Under the pieces are notes generated by a model. That model was not told where the DNA came from. It saw nothing but the letters and a program-made list of their open reading frames with translations, and made no database searches. Positions 1-8,070 of a stretch of DNA of 64,000 nucleotides are shown piece after piece. The position numbers were made by a program, and so were the translations under genes. Origin of the DNA: Maribacter orientalis (GTDB lineage Bacteria; Bacteroidota; Bacteroidia; Flavobacteriales; Flavobacteriaceae); the NCBI RefSeq assembly GCF_900109345.1, contig NZ_FNZN01000002.1, positions 434,001 to 498,000 of the forward strand, given 5' to 3'. The first letter of the stretch is position 1, and each line of letters begins with the position of its first letter.

Positions 1-708
1 ATGTTATGGTCCTCAAAGAGTAGTACGGGAGATGGAATCGTTTATTGTGTGGCGAAGGATATTACCGAAAAGAAAAAGGCCCAACATTATTTAGAACAAA
101 GTGAACGTCGTTTTAAAACTTTAGTACAGGAAGGAAGTGATCTTATTGGTATTTTAGATTTAGAAGCTAATTACAATTATGTAAGTCCCACTTCTTTAAA
201 AGTGCTACAAATTGCTCCAGAGGAGTTTATTGGCACCAATGCTTTTGATTATATCCATCCAGAAGACCAAGAATCGGTTTTTAAGCAGTTTAAGGATGCT
301 ATAGAAAAGTCGCAGGTCATTATAGAACCCTTCAGGTTTAAAAATAAGGAAGGTAATTGGAGATGGATAGAAACAATTGCCACCAATCAAATAAAAGAAC
401 CTTCCATTAACGGTATTGTTACCAATTCAAGAGATGTAACAGATCGTGTATTATACCTTAAAGCAATAAAGAAACAGAATTCAAAACTTAAAGAAATTGC
501 TTGGACCCAATCGCACATTGTTAGAGCACCTGTAGCGCGACTTATGGGGTTAATTGATTTAATAAGGAATGAAAAGAATATATTGGATTCTGAAGAAAAA
601 GAACAAGTATTGAATTTTATATTTCAGTCGGCAGACGAAATAGACACAGTCATAAAACAAACGGTTCAGAAAACCGCAAATGCTATAGATCCAAAAGAAA
701 TTAAATGA
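1..708 (+). CDS. PAS-domain sensor kinase, 3' part, no ATPase domain
   Basis: This is the 3' end of a sensor protein whose start lies left of the window: the first ~25 residues are the closing strand of a PAS/PAC domain (DGIVYCVAKDITEKKK). A complete PAS domain follows at about 33-150. A His-containing helix at 165-190 (QSHIVRAPVARLMGL, H172) resembles a HisKA H-box. The protein then ends after a short helix with no HATPase domain, so it cannot phosphorylate itself in cis. The next gene, a receiver, overlaps its stop codon (ATGA), which implies translational coupling. It could take phosphate from another kinase or act as a dimeric sensory scaffold. The family is clear; the role is inferred. 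Confidence 0.8.
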   Translation: MLWSSKSSTGDGIVYCVAKDITEKKKAQHYLEQSERRFKTLVQEGSDLIGILDLEANYNYVSPTSLKVLQIAPEEFIGTNAFDYIHPEDQESVFKQFKDAIEKSQVIIEPFRFKNKEGNWRWIETIATNQIKEPSINGIVTNSRDVTDRVLYLKAIKKQNSKLKEIAWTQSHIVRAPVARLMGLIDLIRNEKNILDSEEKEQVLNFIFQSADEIDTVIKQTVQKTANAIDPKEIK

Positions 709-1103
709 ATTACCAACTACTATTAATTGAAGACGATCCTATATTCACTTTTTTATTAGAAAAAGGAATTGAGGCCACAGCATTAGAAGGTGATATATGT
801 AATTTTCTAAATGGCCTAACCGCTATCGAATATCTAAAGAGAGAATATTCAAAGGAAACCAATTATATTATTTTTCTAGATTTAAATATGCCTGTAATGG
901 ATGGTTGGCAGTTTATGGAGCAATTTGAAAAATTTGCCGCCCCAGATAATTGTATGATTTTTGTTTTAACATCTTCTGCCTATCAACAAGATATAGATAA
1001 ATTATTGGAAAATCCTTTGGTAGAGGACGTTGTAACCAAACCTATTACAGACTATATTTTAAAAGAAATCAAAAAAACTGTTGTAGCAAAGTTTGAAAAT
1101 TAA
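705..1103 (+). CDS. Single-domain response regulator (receiver)
   Basis: A 132-residue CheY-like receiver with no output domain. The acidic pocket is EDD at 9-11, the phospho-acceptor is Asp59 in FLDLNMP, the switch Thr/Ser lies in VLTSS, and the conserved Lys is in TKP near the C terminus. Its ATG overlaps the stop codon of the upstream PAS protein, so the two are probably made together and interact. Receivers of this kind in Flavobacteriaceae usually act as phosphorelay intermediates or bind partner proteins. Two similar receivers sit at 34094 and 34702. No promoter or terminator is evident after it. Confidence 0.9.
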   Translation: MNYQLLLIEDDPIFTFLLEKGIEATALEGDICNFLNGLTAIEYLKREYSKETNYIIFLDLNMPVMDGWQFMEQFEKFAAPDNCMIFVLTSSAYQQDIDKLLENPLVEDVVTKPITDYILKEIKKTVVAKFEN

Positions 1104-1195
1104 TACGCTACCGAACTCACATACTTAGTATTTTACAACAAAAAAAAGTTTAAAATACATGAATTAGCTTCATTATCTTAGCCAAAAATCATTGT

Positions 1196-2992
1196 ATGCG
1201 ATTCTTACTCCTAATTCTTCTATTTTGTTTTCAGTCAATTCAACTATCTGCACAGACCAACAATTATTCTATTTCTTTTGATAATGCAGTTCATCATGAG
1301 GCAGTAATTTCTGCCACTTTTAAGGATATATCTACTGACACCTTAACGTTAAGAATGAGCAGAACTTCACCTGGTCGTTATGCATTGCATGAGTTTGCTA
1401 AAAATGTTTATAATTTTACTGCGTTCGACAGTAAAGGAAATTCTTTGAAAATAACAAGAGAGAATCCATATGAATGGAAGGTTTCAGGTCATGATGGACA
1501 GGTAAATATAAAGTACACTTTATTTGCAAATAGAGGTGATGGCACCTATTCGCAGATTGATGAAACCCATGCTCATTTAAATATACCGGCAACCTTTATG
1601 TATGCTCCCACTTTAAATGAACGACCAATCGATGTCAATTTTTCAATAAGAGAAGATTTAGGATGGAAAGTTGCTACACAACTACCTCATGTAAAAGGTA
1701 ACACGTACAGTGCACCAAATCTTTATTATTTTATGGATAGCCCAACAGAATTGAGTAATCATAAAGTAAGAGAAATCAATATCGATGGACAAACGGTAAA
1801 GTTTGCACTACACGACCCAGGAACCGAAGATGAGGCAGACACCTATTTTGAAAAAGTTAAAAAAGTAGTAATCGCTGAAAAGGAAGTTTTCGGAGCACTT
1901 CCTAAATTTGATTATGGCTTATATACTTTTTTAGCTTGCTACATACCAAATGCCTCTGGTGATGGTATGGAGCATAGAAATTCTACTATATTAACTAGTA
2001 CCAGAACCTTGGCAAACGGCGGTATGGAAGGAAATATTGGAACGGTCTCTCATGAATTTTTTCATAGTTGGAATGTTGAACGTATCCGCCCAAAGACATT
2101 AGAACCTTTTAATTTTGAAGAAGCCAATATGAGCGGTGAACTCTGGTTCGCCGAAGGTTTCACTAGCTACTATACTAATCTAATACTCTGCAGGGTAGGA
2201 CTAATTTCACCTGAAAAATATGTTGAAGGATTAACAGGCACTTTTAATTATGTTTGGAATTCCCCAGCAAGACAGTTTTTCAATCCTATAGAAATGAGTT
2301 ATCAAGCTCCGTTTGTAGATGCAGCAACTTCAGTAGACCCTGTAAATAGGGAGAATACCTTTATCTCTTATTATTCCTACGGTAGTGTATTGGGGTTGGC
2401 CCTTGACCTTTCTTTAAGGGAGAAAGGATTGAATTTAGATGACTATATGAAACATGTGTGGAAAACGTACGGGAAAACTGAAAAGCCCTATACCATAGAA
2501 AATTTGAACCAATCTTTAAATCAATATGCTGGTGAGGAATTCGGACATAATTTCTTCAATAACTATATTCATAAAAGTGATATGCCTAAGTATAACGAAC
2601 TATTTAGCTCTGTTGGTATTGTTTTGTCTCAAGATGACAATGCTGCTTATTTTGGCGCCGCAGTATCCATAACGGATGATTTAAATGGTAAGATTCAAAG
2701 TAACACCAAAATTGGGAGTCCTGCATACAAAGCAGGCTTAGATAAAGATGATGTAATCACCTCTATTAACGGTAAACCATTTCCAAATGGAATTCAATTT
2801 GAAGCGTTCGTTAAAAAGTTTAAACCAAATGATATGCTTTCGGTTACATATTTAAGCGATGGTCAAGAAAAAAATACAGAAGTGATTCTTGAGTCAGACC
2901 CAAGCTATGCCATTAGTTTACAAGAGAAAAATGGCGATAAGCTTTCGAAAAAGGTTTTAAAGGAACGCAAAGATTGGTTAAAAATTGAATAA
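1196..2992 (+). CDS. M61 family metallopeptidase with PDZ domain
   Basis: A 598-residue secreted peptidase of the M61 (glycyl aminopeptidase-like) family. A Sec signal peptide covers about residues 1-20 and ends in SAQ. An N-terminal beta domain is followed by the zinc motif HEFFH (HExxH) within SHEFFHSWNVERIRP at about 285-298. The downstream ligand Glu is in LWFAEGFTSYY. A C-terminal PDZ domain at about 485-575 includes the ligand loop GSPAYKAGL. It probably cleaves peptides in the periplasm or at the surface. The next gene starts on the base after its stop codon. The start at 1196 is set by the signal peptide. Confidence 0.92.
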   Translation: MRFLLLILLFCFQSIQLSAQTNNYSISFDNAVHHEAVISATFKDISTDTLTLRMSRTSPGRYALHEFAKNVYNFTAFDSKGNSLKITRENPYEWKVSGHDGQVNIKYTLFANRGDGTYSQIDETHAHLNIPATFMYAPTLNERPIDVNFSIREDLGWKVATQLPHVKGNTYSAPNLYYFMDSPTELSNHKVREINIDGQTVKFALHDPGTEDEADTYFEKVKKVVIAEKEVFGALPKFDYGLYTFLACYIPNASGDGMEHRNSTILTSTRTLANGGMEGNIGTVSHEFFHSWNVERIRPKTLEPFNFEEANMSGELWFAEGFTSYYTNLILCRVGLISPEKYVEGLTGTFNYVWNSPARQFFNPIEMSYQAPFVDAATSVDPVNRENTFISYYSYGSVLGLALDLSLREKGLNLDDYMKHVWKTYGKTEKPYTIENLNQSLNQYAGEEFGHNFFNNYIHKSDMPKYNELFSSVGIVLSQDDNAAYFGAAVSITDDLNGKIQSNTKIGSPAYKAGLDKDDVITSINGKPFPNGIQFEAFVKKFKPNDMLSVTYLSDGQEKNTEVILESDPSYAISLQEKNGDKLSKKVLKERKDWLKIE

Positions 2993-3526
2993 ATGAATAT
3001 CCAATACACTACAGCTAAAACAATAGATGAGATGTTGCAAATTCTATCCTTACAGGAAATGAATTTAAAATCCACGGTAACCGCTATAGAAATAGCACAA
3101 GAAGGTTTCGTTACCGTTCATCATAATCTAGATATACTTACCAGAATGAACAATGCTTGCCCACACATTATAGCTAAAGATAATGACCTAGTAGTTGGCT
3201 ACGCACTTTCCATGACCGAAGATTTTAAAGATGAAATCTCAGTTTTGAGACCAATGTTTACAGAACTTGAAGGTAATAACATTAATAACTATATAACCAT
3301 GGGGCAAATTTGCGTGGCAAAAACCCATAGAAAACAAGGAATATTCAGAGGTCTATATGAAGCAATGAAGAAAGCTTCTTACCCTACTTATGATGCTATT
3401 ATTACTGAGGTCGATGCTACGAATATCCGCTCATTAGGGGCTCATTATTCCGTTGGATTTGAAAAAATATGTACCTACCATTCTTTGGGGCAAGACTGGG
3501 AGTTAATCTCTTTAAAGACTTCCTAA
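2993..3526 (+). CDS. GNAT family N-acetyltransferase
   Basis: A 177-residue GNAT-fold acetyltransferase. The acetyl-CoA binding motif A appears as AKTHRKQGIFRGLY at about 114-127, a variant of R/Q-x-x-G-x-G/A, after a strand containing ITMGQICV. The C-terminal strand/helix pair (ITEVDATNIRSLGAHYSVGF) is typical of the family. The acceptor substrate cannot be told from sequence. The ATG starts immediately after the M61 stop codon with no gap, so the two genes are surely cotranscribed and probably translationally coupled. Confidence 0.88.
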   Translation: MNIQYTTAKTIDEMLQILSLQEMNLKSTVTAIEIAQEGFVTVHHNLDILTRMNNACPHIIAKDNDLVVGYALSMTEDFKDEISVLRPMFTELEGNNINNYITMGQICVAKTHRKQGIFRGLYEAMKKASYPTYDAIITEVDATNIRSLGAHYSVGFEKICTYHSLGQDWELISLKTS

Positions 3527-3547
3527 TTCATATATTTTTTAAAAATA

Positions 3548-3595
3548 TTATTGTTTTTCGATAATTTTTATATATTTGTTATCGTTAAACGATAA
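3548..3595. promoter_or_regulatory. Two palindromic operator candidates around the promoter
   Basis: TTATCGTTAAACGATAA at 3579-3595 is a perfect 8-bp inverted repeat around one central base. It lies just 3' of the -7 box, over the predicted transcription start. A degenerate copy, TTATTGTTTTTCGATAA at 3548-3564, covers the TTG element and matches 13 of 17 positions. The centres are 31 bp apart, close to three helical turns. That fits cooperative binding by the downstream Xre-type regulator and autorepression. The sites are seen directly; the binding protein is inferred. Confidence 0.6.
3551..3578 (+). promoter_or_regulatory. Bacteroidota-type promoter for the DUF2975/Xre pair
   Basis: A TTG (-33 element) at 3551-3553 and a perfect TAnnTTTG -7 box (TATATTTG) at 3571-3578 are separated by 17 nt, as expected for the primary sigma factor of Bacteroidota. 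Transcription would start near 3584, about 23 nt before the ATG at 3607. Both elements are overlapped or flanked by palindromic sequence (see the operator entry). Confidence 0.75.
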
Positions 3596-3606
3596 TTTAT
3601 TAAATT

Positions 3607-4131
3607 ATGATAAATAAGTTCCCATTTTCAATCTTAATAAATTTTTTATATATCCTAGTGCTCCTTTCTATATTCAGTTTAGTAATATCGATAATAGATA
3701 AAACATATACATTAGGCACAAATCTCTTATATTTAGAGAATTCACTGGGTACTTTAAATAATAATGATAATAATATTTTCTATAGATTATTTCCATTAAC
3801 TGAAATTCTTTTAAAAGTATATATGCTTTGTATACTATTTAATGTAAACAAAATAAAATGTGGAACTAAATCAAATCTTTTCTTTACAAAAAAAAATGGT
3901 AAAATTTTTGAATTACTTGGAAGTGGCCTCATCTACTACTCTATCGGTTTTATTTTAATAAATATTATTAGCAGTGGTTTGGTTAAGTTTGGTATATTTG
4001 AGGAAGTTAACCTAAATGTTAACTTAAGTGAGTTAATTTATTTGATTGTGATTGCCATTTTCATGCTAATTATTTCAAAAATCTTAAAAAATGGATATGA
4101 GTTGAAAAAAGAAAACGATCTAACCATTTAA
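3607..4131 (+). CDS. DUF2975 membrane protein
   Basis: A 174-residue protein with four predicted transmembrane helices (about 8-30, 62-82, 105-130 and 143-162) in the arrangement typical of DUF2975. It is Asn/Ile-rich and has lower GC than its neighbours. DUF2975 genes are nearly always followed by a small Xre-type regulator, as here, where only 2 nt separate stop and start. The biochemical role of the family is unknown; a membrane sensor or anti-regulator for the adjacent repressor is a reasonable guess. Expression is probably controlled by the palindromes at 3548-3595. Confidence 0.85.
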   Translation: MINKFPFSILINFLYILVLLSIFSLVISIIDKTYTLGTNLLYLENSLGTLNNNDNNIFYRLFPLTEILLKVYMLCILFNVNKIKCGTKSNLFFTKKNGKIFELLGSGLIYYSIGFILINIISSGLVKFGIFEEVNLNVNLSELIYLIVIAIFMLIISKILKNGYELKKENDLTI

Positions 4132-4133
4132 GC

Positions 4134-4340
4134 ATGAGCATTGTCGTAAACTTAGATATTGTTTTAGCGGAACATAATATGAAGAGCAAGGAGCTGGCGG
4201 AACTCATAGGTATTACCGAGGCGAATCTATCTATACTTAAATCAGGAAAAGCTAAAGCTATACGCTTCTCTACACTAGAAGCAATTTGTAAAGTACTAGA
4301 ATGTCAACCAGCTGATATTTTAGAATATAGAGCAGAATAA
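4134..4340 (+). CDS. Small Xre/Cro-type transcriptional regulator
   Basis: A 68-residue protein that is almost entirely one HTH domain of the YozG type (HTH_26). The recognition region is KELAELIGITEANLSILK at about 19-36, followed by the typical CQPADILEY ending. It is the standard partner of DUF2975 proteins and starts 2 nt after that gene. The paired palindromes upstream of the operon are its most likely targets, giving negative autoregulation. A strong hairpin terminator follows the stop codon. Confidence 0.9.
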   Translation: MSIVVNLDIVLAEHNMKSKELAELIGITEANLSILKSGKAKAIRFSTLEAICKVLECQPADILEYRAE

Positions 4341-4342
4341 AT

Positions 4343-4370
4343 AAAGGCCATACTTTACAGTATGGCCTTT
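4343..4370. terminator. Bidirectional intrinsic terminator
   Basis: Perfect 12-bp arms AAAGGCCATACT and AGTATGGCCTTT around a TTAC loop lie between the Xre gene (+) and atpC (-). The two transcription units converge here. A/T-rich flanks on both sides allow it to end both transcripts. Confidence 0.85.
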
Positions 4371-4390
4371 AAAATTATTAAAATTGTGCA

Positions 4391-4669
4391 CTAATCTGCT
4401 AGTACAATAACTTTATTGTTCTTCAATTCAATTGTACCGCTAGAAATCGGTAATACCGTATTTCCATTAGCATCTTTACTGAACTTTGAGGCATAGTCCT
4501 TATCCAAAATAACACTCCCTTCAAACTTTACCTTACCTTCTTGCAATAAGGAAACAATTGGTGCGTGATCTTTCAACATTTGAAACTCTCCATTAATACC
4601 TGGTACGGTTACTGAAGTAACTTCCCCTGCAAATAATGTAGCTTCTGGTGATACAATTTCTAAATACAT
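4391..4669 (-). CDS. atpC: F1 ATP synthase epsilon subunit (short form)
   Basis: A 92-residue epsilon subunit of the F1 sector, linking the rotor to the catalytic head. Only the N-terminal beta-sandwich is present (LEIVSPEATLFAGEVTSVTVPG at the start, then the DHAPIVSLLQEG motif). The C-terminal helical hairpin of the ~135-residue E. coli protein, which carries ATP-dependent autoinhibition, is absent. Short forms are usual in Bacteroidota. It follows atpD in the same operon, separated by 72 nt containing a 7-bp tandem repeat. Confidence 0.96.
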   Translation of the reverse strand: MYLEIVSPEATLFAGEVTSVTVPGINGEFQMLKDHAPIVSLLQEGKVKFEGSVILDKDYASKFSKDANGNTVLPISSGTIELKNNKVIVLAD

Positions 4670-4674
4670 AATTT

Positions 4675-4708
4675 TTCAGTATTCAGTATTCAGTATTCAG
4701 TACTCAGT
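4675..4708. repeat. 7-bp tandem repeat between atpD and atpC
   Basis: About five head-to-tail copies of ATTCAGT occur (one truncated, one with a C for T), read as ACTGAAT on the transcribed strand. Each copy contains TGA. Because 7 is not a multiple of 3, the array places stop codons in all three frames between the two ATP synthase genes. Copy number could vary by slippage. Confidence 0.9.
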
Positions 4709-4741
4709 AGTAAAACTAGCACCGCAAACCGTTTACTAGTT

Positions 4742-6268
<1,527 letters not shown>

Positions 6269-6311
6269 TTACGTTTAATATAACCTTAAAAATGCTCTCA
6301 TTTTCAGGCTG

Positions 6312-6339
6312 CAAAGATATAGTATTCAGTTTTAAACAA
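6312..6339 (-). promoter_or_regulatory. Promoter of atpDC
   Basis: On the minus strand a TTG (6339-6337) is followed after 17 nt by TATCTTTG (6319-6312), a full match to the Bacteroidota consensus TAnnTTTG, continuing into GCA. The predicted transcription start is near 6305, giving a leader of about 55 nt to the atpD ATG. Confidence 0.75.
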
Positions 6340-6369
6340 AAACTGTTTTTTGCCTTTTTTACAAAAGTT

Positions 6370-6394
6370 AAAAGGTGCCTATTAGGCACCTTTT
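6370..6394 (-). terminator. Terminator after the SGNH hydrolase gene
   Basis: AAAAGGTGCC and GGCACCTTTT form a 10-bp stem with a 5-nt loop, 24 nt beyond the stop codon of the minus-strand hydrolase gene. It is followed by a T-rich tract in that direction and separates the gene from the atpDC promoter. Confidence 0.75.
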
Positions 6395-6417
6395 AAATAT
6401 TACTATTCTATATTTTT

Positions 6418-8064
6418 CTATTGAAGCATAGGAGAGAAGTTGGTAGGATAATCCCCAACGTTTAATAGATTACCTGATGCTTCAAAATTTGAGCCATAAG
6501 TTACATCAATAGCTTTCATAAATTCATTTGCAATTAAGGCATAACCCCTAGCGGTAGGATGTATCCCATCTAAAGAAAAAGCACTACCGGTAACTAAACT
6601 GGAAGTAAGTGTAAACTGCCCACTAGTAATTCCTCCATTCGCTAATTGATTCAATAGTGAGTATGTATCAACAAAAGCAAGGCCAGCTTGACTAGCCGTG
6701 GCTGCAATTATTTGATTAAATGCTTCGGTCGCAACCGCTATTTCCTCTTGTTCACTTGGCAATAGCACCCACTTATCAGCGAGCGGAAGTGATATTCCCT
6801 CAACAGAAAACTGGCCTGCTAATGCTGGCGGTAAGCCTGCCAAAACTAATGCTGCCGCAGATTCTGTATTAACCGTTCCTATGACTGAAGCACTTGGCAA
6901 TACAAATAAATCTTCTGCAGTTGCTTCTCTTGTTTGACCATAGGTGGACCCCAACAAACCTGCAACAAGAGGGGCCGCCTGGGCTGGTAGACCAAAAGAT
7001 TCTACAAATACAGGAAAGGTTGGGCTTTGTAAAAGCACACCCGCTATTTGAGTAGATAAATCTGGTAATGTTTCGTCTCTTATAACCACTTCACTTGCAG
7101 CCGTTGAAGAAAAAACAATGGAACGTTCTGGAACACCTAAAAAAGCATACACCTGATTTAATTGTCCAAAAATTCCATTTAAAACAGGAATTTGAGGGCC
7201 AAAATCTGGATTTGTAGGGTCTAAAGGGTTATGAGGTACCGTCGTAAAATGGGGGATATTAAGAACATTAGGAATGTTGGCAACCACTCCTTGGGCTCCT
7301 CCCGCAGTCAAAGTTGCAATCAATGCTCCATAACTACCATCAAAACCGACACCAGGGACTCCTGAAACCGGGGTAATAGGATTCGAGCCATCTCCACCGG
7401 TGGTGGCATAACCAAGAACATCATTTTCACCGCCCCAAAGGGAGAAAAAACTAGGTGACTGCGCTACTGCCAACTCCAAAACACTTGCATTTGGAGTAGC
7501 ACCGGTCATTCTAACGAAATATGGATTTGCAAGACCCGCTTCTAAATTGGCCAAATTACCATATCCTGGCGCTAAAAGGTGAAAACTTTTTGCCCCGGGC
7601 ACACCCAAATTATTAAAGGGCCCTGTTGGAGTGTTCAATACAACATCCGTTGTAACCGTTACGGGACCAATTAAAGTTTCTAAACCTACTGGACCAGCGC
7701 CACCAAAAACCAATCTTGGATTTTGTATTCTAGCACCACCAGCTGCAAGTCCTCCTAGATTATCATTTGTAAGCGGTTGAACAAAACTACCACCACCTAC
7801 TAAACTAAATTTTTGTGATAACAAATTAGGCAAAGACAAAGTCTGACTTGCTTGAAATAAGGCACCATCGGTAAAACCAGCCGTTAACGAATTACCTAAT
7901 GCAACATAATTTGAAAAATCAGCGGAACCAGCAGTTAATGTAGCGCTCACCTCAACCATATCCTCCGGGGTGATGTCTACGTCTTCTGGGTCATTACAAG
8001 CCGTAAAAGCTAAAATCCCAACAGTTATATATATAAATTTTAATTTTTTCATTTCAACTTTCAT
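6418..8064 (-). CDS. SGNH/GDSL-like hydrolase lipoprotein
   Basis: A 548-residue lipoprotein with a lipobox ending at Cys23 (AFTAC), placing it in the outer membrane. Esterase/lipase block I is GNSLTAG at 57-63 (nucleophile Ser59). Block III is GGEND at about 217, and block V near the C terminus is SLDGIHPTARGY with the Asp/His pair. A long Gly/Ala/Pro-rich insert lies between blocks III and V. It starts 6 nt after a TonB-dependent receptor gene, so it probably releases or captures an acylated substrate for that receptor. An in-frame ATG at 8052 is an equally good start. Confidence 0.82.
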   Translation of the reverse strand: MKVEMKKLKFIYITVGILAFTACNDPEDVDITPEDMVEVSATLTAGSADFSNYVALGNSLTAGFTDGALFQASQTLSLPNLLSQKFSLVGGGSFVQPLTNDNLGGLAAGGARIQNPRLVFGGAGPVGLETLIGPVTVTTDVVLNTPTGPFNNLGVPGAKSFHLLAPGYGNLANLEAGLANPYFVRMTGATPNASVLELAVAQSPSFFSLWGGENDVLGYATTGGDGSNPITPVSGVPGVGFDGSYGALIATLTAGGAQGVVANIPNVLNIPHFTTVPHNPLDPTNPDFGPQIPVLNGIFGQLNQVYAFLGVPERSIVFSSTAASEVVIRDETLPDLSTQIAGVLLQSPTFPVFVESFGLPAQAAPLVAGLLGSTYGQTREATAEDLFVLPSASVIGTVNTESAAALVLAGLPPALAGQFSVEGISLPLADKWVLLPSEQEEIAVATEAFNQIIAATASQAGLAFVDTYSLLNQLANGGITSGQFTLTSSLVTGSAFSLDGIHPTARGYALIANEFMKAIDVTYGSNFEASGNLLNVGDYPTNFSPMLQ

Positions 8065-8070
8065 TTAAAA

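Noticed and set aside
4675-4708. CRISPR-like array
   Set aside because: The units are 7 bp with no spacers; it is a simple tandem repeat.
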